A stretch of 64,000 bases of DNA, from NCBI RefSeq assembly GCF_000376825.1, contig NZ_AQXW01000004.1:2170001-2234000 (forward strand), read 5' to 3'. This stretch comes from Demetria terragena DSM 11295. GTDB lineage: Bacteria; Actinomycetota; Actinomycetes; Actinomycetales; Dermatophilaceae. A program made the translations under genes and the position numbers. This document shows, one piece after another, positions 24,723 to 32,840 of the stretch. The notes beneath the pieces are model-generated. The model saw only the letters and a list, made by a program, of their open reading frames with translations, made no database searches and was not told where the DNA came from. The number at the start of each line of letters is the position of its first letter. Positions within the stretch are counted from its first letter, which is position 1.

Positions 24723-26118
24723 ATCCTCGCGCAGCAGGCTGCGACGCCTCGGGGCGTCCGTACGCGTCCGCGCCACACTCGGAGCGACAGCGGTGGTGGC
24801 AGCCGCTCTGCTGGTCGCCGCGGTGGCCCTGGTGTTTCTGCAGCGCTCCAGCCTGGAGCAGAACGCGCAAGACATTGCTGAGGCGCGCGCGGCTCAGGTG
24901 GCCTCCCAGGTAGCAGCCTCTGGGCCACCCAAAACGCTTGCTGGAGAAGGCGATCCGGACGAAGTCGCTGACCCGAATGAACGGGATGATGATCGAGAGC
25001 CGGAGTCGGTCGTCATCCAGGTGCAGCGCGCGGGGAAGGTCGTCGTGTCCTCTCAACGGGACATTTCACTCCCCGCCGAGAGCGGTTCCACCACGCTGAC
25101 CGGCGGCGAAGATCCATACGTCATCGCCACCTCCGACGCGACCTGGCAGGGGCAGAACTTCGAGGCAGTGGTGGCGGTCTCGCTCGAAGACGCCGAGGAG
25201 TCGACCGGCGCCTTGATCCCGTTGCTTGTCATGGGGATTCCGCTGTTGCTGATCGTCGTGGGCGGCGTGGTGTGGTTGGTGGTCGGACGGGCTTTGCGAC
25301 CGATTGAGCGCATGCGGGCCGAGGTTGCGACGATCTCAGACCAACGGTTGGAGCAACGCGTCCCGCTGCCAGGGTCGCGGGACGAGGTGCAACGCCTCGG
25401 GGTCACGATGAACGAGATGCTGCAGCGGTTGCAGGAGTCACGAGACCGTCAGCGGCGTTTCGTGTCGGATGCATCGCACGAATTGCGTTCTCCTATCACC
25501 GTATTGCGGCAGACGGGTGAGGTCGCCGGCGCCCACCCTGAAGCGATACCGCCAGGCGAGTTGGTCGAGGTGATGACGTCCGAATCGCTGCGCCTGCAGC
25601 GGTTGGTCGATCAGCTTCTGCTGCTGACACGTACCGATGAGCGCGGCCGACAGTCGACGGAGGAAGTCGACCTGGACGACGTGGTGTTCGCCGAAGCAGC
25701 ACGGATACGGGCCGCCCTGCCCAATCTCCGAGTCGATACCTCCGGTGTGAGCGCGGCCCGGGTTCGCGGCGACTACTCGGCGCTGAGCCAGGTGTTGCGC
25801 AATCTGACTGACAACGCGATGCGCCACGCGCGCCACGAGATTCGCTTCACAGTGGCCGCGACGGGCACCTCAGTGACCTGCACGGTCAGTGATGACGGTG
25901 TCGGGGTCCCAGCGGAAAGCCGGGAGCGAGTGTTCGAACGCTTCGTACGGCTCGATGAGGCACGCGCTCGCGACGACGGCGGGAGTGGGTTGGGCCTGGC
26001 GATCGTGGCTGAGATCGCGGAATCTCACGGCGGCCGGGCGCGGGTGGTCGAAGCCTCAGGCGGAGGCGCGCAGTTCGAGGTCGAGTTGCCGTTCGAGCCT
26101 GACGCCGGTGTTTCCTGA
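24712..26118 (+). CDS. Sensor histidine kinase
   Basis: The protein has 468 residues. TM1 spans about 23-43, an extracytoplasmic loop of about 125 acidic-rich residues follows, and TM2 spans about 168-192. Then come HAMP (RALRPIERMRAEV), HisKA with the phospho-His at 256 (VSDASHELRSP), the N box NLTDNAMRHA, G1 SDDGVGVP and G2 GSGLGLAI. It is orthodox, partner of the regulator just upstream. The first ATG (24712) lies within the regulator gene, and the frame open upstream of it is antisense or shadow. The signal is unknown; the PepSY protein downstream may sense or damp it. Confidence 0.92.
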   Translation: MEAESSRSRLRRLGASVRVRATLGATAVVAAALLVAAVALVFLQRSSLEQNAQDIAEARAAQVASQVAASGPPKTLAGEGDPDEVADPNERDDDREPESVVIQVQRAGKVVVSSQRDISLPAESGSTTLTGGEDPYVIATSDATWQGQNFEAVVAVSLEDAEESTGALIPLLVMGIPLLLIVVGGVVWLVVGRALRPIERMRAEVATISDQRLEQRVPLPGSRDEVQRLGVTMNEMLQRLQESRDRQRRFVSDASHELRSPITVLRQTGEVAGAHPEAIPPGELVEVMTSESLRLQRLVDQLLLLTRTDERGRQSTEEVDLDDVVFAEAARIRAALPNLRVDTSGVSAARVRGDYSALSQVLRNLTDNAMRHARHEIRFTVAATGTSVTCTVSDDGVGVPAESRERVFERFVRLDEARARDDGGSGLGLAIVAEIAESHGGRARVVEASGGGAQFEVELPFEPDAGVS

Positions 26119-26133
26119 ACGCTTCTTCAGGAA
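26112..26133. promoter_or_regulatory. Inverted repeat at the end of the kinase gene
   Basis: TTCCTGAA and TTCAGGAA pair perfectly around six bases, overlapping the kinase stop codon (TGA 26116-26118). It could be a weak hairpin or, with the adjacent repeats, part of a regulator binding site. Confidence 0.45.
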
Positions 26134-26151
26134 CGTTCAGCCTGGCTTCAG
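26126..26151 (+). promoter_or_regulatory. Three phased TTCAG direct repeats (likely response-regulator site)
   Basis: TTCAG occurs at 26126, 26136 and 26147, spaced 10 and 11 bases, i.e. one helical turn, as is usual for OmpR/PhoB-type binding. It lies 16-41 bases before the first codon of the PepSY gene and just after the kinase gene. The regulator encoded two genes upstream is the obvious candidate. Confidence 0.5.
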
Positions 26152-26166
26152 GCAGTCCCCGGCAGC

Positions 26167-26805
26167 ATGAGTGTCATGAATCAGATTGAGTCCTCCGACA
26201 ACCCGAAGCCCACCACCTCCAAGCGCACCAAGTTGAAGTCCAAGAAGATCCTGGTCCCGGCGATCGCCACGGTCGCCGTCCTGGGAGTCGGCGGGGGCTT
26301 CGCCGCCCACGCGGTCGCCAGCGACGGCAACTCGAAGGTGTCTGGCCCAGACCTCGACCGGGCCTCCAAGGCAGCGCTTGCCAAGGTTGGTGGCGGCAAG
26401 GTCACCGACGTTGAGCGTGGCGACGGTGACGACATCGAGGCGTACGAAGTTGAGGTCACCCGACCCAACGGGAGCGAGGTCGACGTCAAGCTTGACAAGA
26501 GCTTCCGCGCCATCTCGGCGACCGCCGATGACCGGGATGACAGCGACGACGGCAACGACCACCGCGGCGAGAAGAGTGACCGTGATGGTGACGACCGGCC
26601 GGTGAGCAAGGCAGACCAGGCCAAGGCATCCGCGGCGGCGCTGAAGTCGGTGCCGGGCAACGTCCTTGACGTCGACTCCAGCAACGCTCGGATCGGCTCA
26701 AAGACAGCCGCCTACGAGGTCGAGGTTCGCGCCAAGGGTGGCGTCGAGTGGAATGTCCACCTCGACTCGAACTTCGGCGTCGTCGGCACCGAGCGCGACA
26801 ACTGA
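26167..26805 (+). CDS. PepSY-domain protein, membrane-anchored
   Basis: The protein has 212 residues. A single TM or uncleaved signal anchor (about residues 29-50, ILVPAIATVAVLGVGGGFAAHAV) is followed by two PepSY-like repeats (VTDVERGDGDDIEAYEVEVT and VLDVDSSNARIGSKTAAYEV). They are separated by a very acidic Asp/Arg/Gly-rich linker. PepSY domains are extracytoplasmic and often accompany two-component systems or inhibit proteases. A second start at 26176 is equally possible. It converges with the oxidoreductase gene (end to end, two bases apart). Confidence 0.8.
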   Translation: MSVMNQIESSDNPKPTTSKRTKLKSKKILVPAIATVAVLGVGGGFAAHAVASDGNSKVSGPDLDRASKAALAKVGGGKVTDVERGDGDDIEAYEVEVTRPNGSEVDVKLDKSFRAISATADDRDDSDDGNDHRGEKSDRDGDDRPVSKADQAKASAAALKSVPGNVLDVDSSNARIGSKTAAYEVEVRAKGGVEWNVHLDSNFGVVGTERDN

Positions 26806-26807
26806 GC

Positions 26808-27785
26808 TTAGGTCGTCAGGAGCACCTTGCCGATGTGCTGACTCGCTTGGAGAGCACGGTGCGCATCAGCCGCATCGGCAAGGGGCAACCGGTCCTGGAT
26901 GATGGGGCGAACCTGGCCGGATTCGATGAGGGGCCAAACGTTTTCGCGTACGGCCCGAACAATTTCCGCCTTGTTGTCGCGCGGTCGCGCGCGCAGGGAT
27001 GTTGCCGTCACCGAGGCACGCTTGGCCAGCAGAGTGGCGAGATTGACCTCGCCTTGGACCCCGCCCTGCAGGCCGATCACTACCAGGCGGCCGCCAGTCG
27101 CCAACGCATCGACGTTGCTCGCCAGATACTTCGCCCCGACGACGTCGAGGATGACGTCCGCACCTCGCCCGTCGGTGGCGTTCTTGATCTCGTCGACGAA
27201 GTTCTGCTCGCGGTAGTTGATGAGGATGTCGGCACCCAAATCGCGACAGGCATCGAGCTTTGCGGACGACCCGGCCGTGACAGCAACGCGGGCTCCCTTG
27301 GCTTTCGCCAACTGAATCGCCATCGTGCCAATGCCGCTCGAACCGCCATGAACCAAAAGGGTTTCGCCCGGCTGAAGCGCCGCGACCTGGAAGACGTTGG
27401 ACCACACCGTGCAGGTCACTTCGGGCAGCGCGGCGGCGTCGACAAGGTCCATGCCCTGAGGTACGGGAAGCAGTTGGCCGGTCGGGACCACCACCTTCTC
27501 GGCATACCCACCACCAGCGAGCAGCGCGCATACCTGCTCGCCCACGCTCCAGCCCGTGACGCCATCACCGAGCTGCGCGATGGTGCCGCTAACTTCAAGT
27601 CCGGGAAGCTCAGACTCGCCGGGTGGCGGGTTGTACATCCCTTGCCGCTGCATCAGATCCGCACGATTGACCCCTGCAGCCGTCACCTCGACCAGCACCT
27701 CGTCGGCACCGGGCTCAGGGGCTGGCACGTCGGCCAGGGTCAATACGTTCTCGTCGCCATACTCCGGAATCGTGATTGCCTTCAT
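26808..27785 (-). CDS. NAD(P)H-quinone oxidoreductase, zinc-independent MDR family
   Basis: The protein has 325 residues. It is a zeta-crystallin/PIG3-like medium-chain reductase: MKAITIPEYGDENVLTLADV, AAGVNRADLMQRQGMYNPPPG and the NADPH motif LLVHGGSSGIGTMAIQLAKAKGA. There are no structural-zinc cysteines. The PIG3-type GVNRADLMQR and YNPPPG fit quinone reductase activity. Start ATG 27785; the longer frame to 27938 adds a non-homologous extension. Confidence 0.9.
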   Translation of the reverse strand: MKAITIPEYGDENVLTLADVPAPEPGADEVLVEVTAAGVNRADLMQRQGMYNPPPGESELPGLEVSGTIAQLGDGVTGWSVGEQVCALLAGGGYAEKVVVPTGQLLPVPQGMDLVDAAALPEVTCTVWSNVFQVAALQPGETLLVHGGSSGIGTMAIQLAKAKGARVAVTAGSSAKLDACRDLGADILINYREQNFVDEIKNATDGRGADVILDVVGAKYLASNVDALATGGRLVVIGLQGGVQGEVNLATLLAKRASVTATSLRARPRDNKAEIVRAVRENVWPLIESGQVRPIIQDRLPLADAADAHRALQASQHIGKVLLTT

Positions 27786-27931
27786 GACCCCGAACCTACT
27801 CCGGGGCATCTCACGGGCCGACCTGGCCGTGACTGACCGGAAATTCGGTTGTGGCGTCCGCGCGGTGGCACCCACACTGGTCCCTGCATGTGGGCGCCCG
27901 CATGCGCCAACCCGTTGAGAGGAGCTCTGAC

Positions 27932-28027
27932 ATGTCAATGACTGTCCTGGGCCTGCCCGTGACCGCAGCCCCTACTTCTCACTTCTGGAGCATCCGTGAC
28001 TTCACCGGAGCAGTACGACGGGATTGA
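27932..28027 (+). CDS. Possible 31-residue peptide overlapping the RIO1 kinase start
   Basis: ATG 27932 has a very good ribosome binding site (GAGAGGAG) six bases before it. The frame runs 31 codons (MSMTVLGLPVTAAPTSHFWS...) to TGA 28025-28027. It covers the GTG start of the RIO1 gene (27996) in another frame by 32 bases. The RIO1 site (GGAG) lies inside its coding part. It may be a translated leader or simply the start of the RIO1 transcript. No homology is recognised. Confidence 0.35.
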   Translation: MSMTVLGLPVTAAPTSHFWSIRDFTGAVRRD

Positions 28028-28844
28028 CCCGTCTTTCGTTTTCAATTTCAGCGCCTACAGCGACGACCTCGAACCAGGTCAGCGCTGGTCGACCTGGCTG
28101 GACATCGAGCCACTTTCGCGTGGCCCCGAGCCACGTCCCGACTGGGTAGTGACCTCCCAAGGCGCGATCGATACCGAGCTGGGAGTTCTCAAGACTGGCA
28201 AGGAAGCTGAAGTCTTTCTCTTAGAGCGGGCAGACCCGCAAGACCCGGACAACGGGGTGGTGATGGCCGCCAAGCGATACCGCGACGCCGAGCACCGCAA
28301 CTTCCACCGTGCGGCAAGTTATACCGAGGGGCGCTCGATGAAGCGCTCCCGTGACGAGCGTGCTCTCAAGCGCAAAAGCACCTGGGGTCGCGTCGTGGCC
28401 GCGGGGGAGTGGGCGATCTCGGAATGGCAGATGCTGAACCGTTTCTGGTCAGCTGGGCTGCCTGTGCCCTATCCCGTGCAAGTCGACGGCACCGAGATCC
28501 TCATGGAATGGATCACGGTCGGCGGCGAGACTGCGCCCCGGTTGGCGCAGACCCGACCGGACGCAGATCTGTTGGAGCACTACTTCGAGCAGTTACGCGA
28601 GGCGTTGGTGCTCATGGTCCAGAACGGGCTGGTGCACGGTGACCTGTCGGCGTACAACATCCTGGCCGCGGGCAACCGCCTCGTCATCATCGACCTCCCG
28701 CAGGTCGTCGACCTGGTCGGCAACGCGCAAGGAATGGACTTCTTGCTGCGCGACTGCGCGAACATCTGTGGATGGTTTCGCTCCAAGGGGTTGGAGGTGG
28801 ACGAGCAGGAGGTCTTCGGCGAACTGATGGCGCACGCCTTCTGA
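27996..28844 (+). CDS. RIO1-family serine protein kinase
   Basis: The protein has 282 residues. An ATP-binding lobe has LKTGKEAEVFLLERA and VVMAAKRYR (Lys). The catalytic loop is VHGDLSAYNIL, followed by VIIDLPQVVDL, which replaces the eukaryotic DFG as is usual for RIO kinases. RIO1 enzymes act in ribosome maturation in archaea and eukaryotes; bacterial roles are poorly known. Start GTG 27996 with GGAG five bases upstream. Confidence 0.88.
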   Translation: MTSPEQYDGIDPSFVFNFSAYSDDLEPGQRWSTWLDIEPLSRGPEPRPDWVVTSQGAIDTELGVLKTGKEAEVFLLERADPQDPDNGVVMAAKRYRDAEHRNFHRAASYTEGRSMKRSRDERALKRKSTWGRVVAAGEWAISEWQMLNRFWSAGLPVPYPVQVDGTEILMEWITVGGETAPRLAQTRPDADLLEHYFEQLREALVLMVQNGLVHGDLSAYNILAAGNRLVIIDLPQVVDLVGNAQGMDFLLRDCANICGWFRSKGLEVDEQEVFGELMAHAF

Positions 28845-28914
28845 AGTGTCGGCGCTGACCACCCGTTGAACGCGCCGGGCTTCGCGAGTGCGGTCCGCTC
28901 TAACGTGGGGTCTC

Positions 28915-30162
28915 GTGGATTCACACTTTCACCTTGACTCTCGAGCCGCCGCGCGGCGTATTGCCGGGCTCGCGGCGCCGACGCCATTGCAGCGAGACGC
29001 CCGACTGAGCGAGCGCACTGGCGCTGATGTCTTGCTGAAGCGCGAAGACCTGCAGCCGGTGCGGTCGTACAAGATTCGGGGCGCGGGCAACCTCATCGCG
29101 TCCCTGTCGCAGCAGGAACAGCAACGCGGAGTGGTCTGTGCGAGCGCGGGCAACCATGCACAGGGCGTGGCCCGCGCGTGCGCCCAGCTTGGGGTCGAGG
29201 CGCGAATCTATCTGCCGCGCACCACTCCTCGGCAGAAGCGAGAGCGGGTAGCGGCGCTTGGCGGTGATGCAGTCTCGCTCATCATCACCGGCGACACGTA
29301 CGACGACGCGGCGGCTGCGGCTGCCGACGACGCGGCCGCAACAGGGGCCACCCTTGCACCCGCGTTCGATCACCCGAAGGTGATTGAGGGCCAGGCGACG
29401 GTCGTACGCGAGATCTTGGATGAACTGGGCCGCGCCCCGGACGTACTCCTCATCCCCGTGGGCGGGGGCGGGCTGCTCGCGGGCGCGCTCACCGCGCTCG
29501 CGGAAGATGGCGCGACCAACACGCGGGTCATCGCCCTTGAGCCCGCGGGCGCGGCCAGCCTGGCTGCCGCGCTCGAGGCCGGGCACCCGGTCACGCTCGA
29601 CAGCGTGGAGACCTTCGCCGACGGCACGGCGGTGCGCCGGATTGGGGAGCACACATACCCGATCATTGAGCGGGGAAACGTCGAGGTCGTGAGCGTGCCC
29701 GAAGGCGCGATCTGTGTGGAGATGCTGGACCTCTACCAAGTCGAAGGCATTGTTGCGGAGCCGTCAGGGGCGATGGCGACCGCTGACATCGCCGCGCGCG
29801 GAATCAAGCCTGGCGAGTTGGTGGTCGCGGTGCTGTCCGGCGGCAATAACGACGTCAGCCGGTATGCCGAAGTGATCGAGCGAGCGCTCGTGCACGAAGG
29901 GCGCAAGCGTTATTTCTTGGTGGAGTTCCCGCAGGAACCGGGCGCGCTGCGGCGCTTTCTGCACGACGTGCTCGGGCCCGATGATGACATCACCTTCTTC
30001 GAATACGTCAAGCGCAGCAATCGCGAATACGGTCCCGCACTGGTCGGGATCGAGTTGGGCGACCCCACGTCGTACGACGACTTGATGGCGCGCTGCGATG
30101 GCTCTCCCTTGAAGGTGACACCGGTACCGCCGGACAGCCCGCTGTTCCGGTTCTTGCTGTAG
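28915..30162 (+). CDS. ilvA: Threonine dehydratase (biosynthetic, actinobacterial type)
   Basis: The protein has 415 residues from GTG 28915; an in-frame GTG at 28888 would add nine residues. The PLP Lys lies in SYKIRGAGN, the phosphate-binding loop is GGGGLLAGAL and VRSYKI is conserved. The C-terminal 85 residues (VEFPQEPGALRRFLHDVLG) form an ACT-like regulatory domain, expected to bind isoleucine. It deaminates threonine to 2-oxobutyrate, the first step of isoleucine synthesis. It follows RIO1 by 70 bases with no clear terminator. Confidence 0.9.
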   Translation: MDSHFHLDSRAAARRIAGLAAPTPLQRDARLSERTGADVLLKREDLQPVRSYKIRGAGNLIASLSQQEQQRGVVCASAGNHAQGVARACAQLGVEARIYLPRTTPRQKRERVAALGGDAVSLIITGDTYDDAAAAAADDAAATGATLAPAFDHPKVIEGQATVVREILDELGRAPDVLLIPVGGGGLLAGALTALAEDGATNTRVIALEPAGAASLAAALEAGHPVTLDSVETFADGTAVRRIGEHTYPIIERGNVEVVSVPEGAICVEMLDLYQVEGIVAEPSGAMATADIAARGIKPGELVVAVLSGGNNDVSRYAEVIERALVHEGRKRYFLVEFPQEPGALRRFLHDVLGPDDDITFFEYVKRSNREYGPALVGIELGDPTSYDDLMARCDGSPLKVTPVPPDSPLFRFLL

Positions 30163-30234
30163 CGCGGGCGTCCGCACCCGCCAGTTGACTGGACGTCGTG
30201 CGTGCCTCACGCATGCGTTGCCTAGAGTTCACCT

Positions 30235-31281
30235 ATGGCTGGGCAGGTGGTGGATCGCGTTGAGGACGGCATGGACGTCCGTTGGACGCGCGTACGGTGG
30301 GTCGCCCTTGGCCTCTTTGCCACCGTTCTCCTCACGGTTTCACTCACCGCTGGCGTGTCGATTGACCGCGTGGGCGTCACCCTATGGATCCTGACCGGGC
30401 TGAGCCTGTGGTCCATCGGACGTGGGTGGTCGACCTGGCTGCGGCTGCTGCGGGACTGGGGGATTTTCCAGGGCCTGCTGCTGCTGTACGACTACGGCTA
30501 CGGCCTCGCTGGCCGCTACCGCACGGGCGGGGCGCTTCCGAGCGAGGGGGACCCGAACGTGCTCGGGATTCCGTTGCACGTGACCTGGCCGATCAAGGCA
30601 GACGAGTTCTTGTTTGGCGGGGTGCTGCCAAATCAATGGCTCCAAGAACAATTGGGTGCCGGAGTTCCATGGTGGGCGTGGATCGTGACGCTGACCTATT
30701 GCAGTCACTTTTTCGCGGCGCCAGTTCTCGCGGTCGTGTTGTGGGTTCGTTCACGCGACCGCTTCCACGTGTGGGTGCGGATGATGTTTGCGATGGCAGG
30801 TGCGGGCATCACCACCTATTTCCTCTATCCGATGGCGCCGCCGTGGCTGGCGTCAGATCAGGGCTACATCGAAGGCACCGCGATCGTCCGGCAGACCGGT
30901 GAGGGGTGGACCCAGCTCGGGTTCCATCTTGCGAGTCAGGTGTTGCAAGACGGGCAGAATCGATCGAACCCGGTCGCGGCAATGCCGTCGTTGCACATGG
31001 CGACTGCCGTGCTGGTGGCCGGCTTCTTGATGGTCGGTGCGCGGCGATGGGTGAAAGCACTGTGGATTCTCTACCCGGTGCTGATGGCCTTCACGCTGGT
31101 CTACACCGGTGAGCACTACGTCATTGACGTCATCATGGGCACGCTGTTGGCGGTCGTGATCCTGCAAGTGTGGTTGTGGCTGCGACGGCGACGGTTGGCG
31201 CGTGAGGCGTTGGGGGAGGCCGAGGCGGTGGTTGCGGGCGCTGAGGATGAGGCCCTCCGCGCCCCCGATCTCGTGCGCTAG
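30235..31281 (+). CDS. PAP2 family membrane phosphatase / inositolphosphotransferase-like
   Basis: The protein has 348 residues with about six TM segments. The PAP2 catalytic pieces are AMPSLHMATAV (His) and GEHYVIDVIMG (His/Asp). The long N-terminal part (YDYGYGLAGRY, LFGGVLPNQWLQ) resembles the AUR1/inositol phosphorylceramide synthase-like branch found in actinobacteria rather than short undecaprenyl-pyrophosphate phosphatases. It acts on a lipid phosphate or transfers a phospho-alcohol at the membrane. The C-terminal tail is Glu/Ala-rich and cytosolic. Confidence 0.82.
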   Translation: MAGQVVDRVEDGMDVRWTRVRWVALGLFATVLLTVSLTAGVSIDRVGVTLWILTGLSLWSIGRGWSTWLRLLRDWGIFQGLLLLYDYGYGLAGRYRTGGALPSEGDPNVLGIPLHVTWPIKADEFLFGGVLPNQWLQEQLGAGVPWWAWIVTLTYCSHFFAAPVLAVVLWVRSRDRFHVWVRMMFAMAGAGITTYFLYPMAPPWLASDQGYIEGTAIVRQTGEGWTQLGFHLASQVLQDGQNRSNPVAAMPSLHMATAVLVAGFLMVGARRWVKALWILYPVLMAFTLVYTGEHYVIDVIMGTLLAVVILQVWLWLRRRRLAREALGEAEAVVAGAEDEALRAPDLVR

Positions 31282-31367
31282 GACGCTCGCCGGCTCGACC
31301 AGCGTGTTCCCCGCATGGGATGCCGCGAGTTGGTTAAACAATAGGAATTCCGCCCGCATTGTCAGTG

Positions 31368-31427
31368 GACCGGCAATAGTTCCGGCAATAATTCCGACTA
31401 TCGGCAAGCTTTTATATCTGACCGGCA
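31368..31427 (+). promoter_or_regulatory. GACCGGCA repeats upstream of secreted protease A
   Basis: GACCGGCA occurs at 31368-31375 and 31420-31427, with a shorter CCGGCA at 31382. The paralogous protease at 44.9 kb has GACCGGCA twice in the same relative region (44763 and 44784). The surrounding 245-base gap (31282-31526) is markedly AT-richer than the genome average here. Confidence 0.4.
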
Positions 31428-31457
31428 ACCATCCGTCTAAAGCATTAACTTTTCCTT

Positions 31458-31489
31458 ACCCTTTCAAAAGATTCTCCGGGCTATGTTTT
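31458..31489 (+). promoter_or_regulatory. Conserved promoter-proximal element, protease A
   Basis: The stretch ACCCTTTC, then AGATTCTC, then GTTT aligns with 44822-44853 before the paralog (ACCCTTTC, AGGATTCTC, GTTT). The elements start 69 and 72 bases before the respective ATGs. It is probably a shared promoter or operator. Confidence 0.5.
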
Positions 31490-31526
31490 GGATATGCCAC
31501 TCGGGCAGATCTAAAGGAGATCCAAG

Positions 31527-32609
31527 ATGAAACGACGTATCGCTCTGACCTTGGGCGCGACCGCAACGGCTGCGGTCGCCGCGGCATCGATCGGGGGCGT
31601 ACCGGCCTCCGCGGCAGGCGACAGTGCAGAGATGCAGGGCGGGGCCATTAGCGCACCACTGGAGTCTGGTCAGCAGGCTCGCGCCGGCGGCAGCACCGGG
31701 TGGACCGCGAAGCAGATGCGGGCCGCGATCCCCGTCGAGCGCACTTTGTCGGCCACTCAGCACGCGAAGGTTCAGGGTGCGAAGGTGGACCTCGGGCGGT
31801 CGGTGACCATTCAGGGGAAAACCGTTGCGACCGCATCGAAGGGCTCAGCTAAGACCGCCGCGGAGCAGGCGTGCTCCCTTCCGCCGACCAACACCGGCAG
31901 CTTGTATCAGGGCTGTGAGCAGTTTGGCCACTACAAGCAGCAGGGGAAGATGTTCTTCCTCGACCCGAGCAAGCCCGCCCCGAAGAACCGGTTCGTCTGT
32001 TCAGCGACCTCGATCACCGCGGGCAACAAGTCGACCGTGCTGACCGCCGGTCACTGCCTGCACAAGGGCTCCGGCGGCACCCAGGCCGGGTTCATGAAGG
32101 AGGTCGTGTTCGTCCCTGCCTACAAGGATGGCGCCGCGCCGTACGGCCAATGGAAAGGCGTCAACGCCAGCACGACCAATGCCTGGGCCACATCTGCAAA
32201 CTACGCCGGAGACGTGGCGTACTTCACTGTCGGGAAGGTCGGCGGCAAGACCCTGGCCGACACGGTCGGCACGACCGGCATCGCCTTTGGGGCAACCCAT
32301 CAGGGCAGCCAGACCTACGCGTTCGGCTACCCGGCCGACGCACCGTTTGACGGTTCCGACCCCTACTTCTGCTCGGGCAAGTCGTTCGCTGGTCTGTCCG
32401 CCGGGACGAAGGGTTTGAACTGTCGCATGACGGGCGGCGCCTCCGGTGGCGGCTGGGAGGTTGGGCTCAATGTGTCCACCGGTGCTGGCAGCGCGATCTC
32501 AGTGAACTCCTACAAGAACAAGTTCGACGTGAGCCGGATGTACGGACCGCACTTCGGCCAGGCGGCGCAGGACACGTACAACCTGATTCAGGGGATCGCC
32601 GTCCCCTGA
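31527..32609 (+). CDS. Secreted trypsin-like/glutamyl-endopeptidase-type protease A
   Basis: The protein has 360 residues. A signal peptide (about 1-30, ending ASAAG) is followed by a propeptide region of about 80 residues and then a serine protease domain. It has His in VLTAGHCLH, Asp in AGDVAYFTV and Ser in TGGASGGGW, the pattern of V8/glutamyl-type S1 proteases rather than GDSGGP. Three Cys pairs are likely (EQACSL/YQGCEQ, FVCSAT/GHC, YFCSGK/NCRM). AAAGGAG lies eight bases before ATG. It is paralogous over its full length to the protease at 44894. Confidence 0.88.
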   Translation: MKRRIALTLGATATAAVAAASIGGVPASAAGDSAEMQGGAISAPLESGQQARAGGSTGWTAKQMRAAIPVERTLSATQHAKVQGAKVDLGRSVTIQGKTVATASKGSAKTAAEQACSLPPTNTGSLYQGCEQFGHYKQQGKMFFLDPSKPAPKNRFVCSATSITAGNKSTVLTAGHCLHKGSGGTQAGFMKEVVFVPAYKDGAAPYGQWKGVNASTTNAWATSANYAGDVAYFTVGKVGGKTLADTVGTTGIAFGATHQGSQTYAFGYPADAPFDGSDPYFCSGKSFAGLSAGTKGLNCRMTGGASGGGWEVGLNVSTGAGSAISVNSYKNKFDVSRMYGPHFGQAAQDTYNLIQGIAVP

Positions 32610-32670
32610 CGTTAGCTCTCGCCAGTTGAGCTAGGGCCGTCCTGAGGCGGTCGGACGGTTGAAGACCACC

Positions 32671-32701
32671 AGAGCCGGGCTTTCCACGGGAGCCCGGCTC
32701 T
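32671..32701. terminator. Hairpin terminator between protease A and the defence operon
   Basis: AGAGCCGGGCT and AGCCCGGCTCT form a perfect 11-bp stem with a nine-base loop. It lies 62 bases after the protease stop, in the gap between two convergent genes. A T-tract is lacking. Confidence 0.8.
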
Positions 32702-32840
32702 GGCATGTGCTGGGGTGGCTGCCGGTTGCCCGGTGAGACTCTTGGGTCAGGTTGCCTGAACCGCTGACAGTCGGGCCGGCTGAAGAGGTCAATTGCGGCG
32801 TGTGCTTAACCTCGTTGCGGCCGCACTGTAAGCGCGAGGT

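Noticed and set aside
31282-31526. AT-rich gap before protease A as a hidden small gene or RNA
   Set aside because: No credible ORF with a ribosome site or stable RNA fold was found. The shared motifs with the paralog explain it as a control region.
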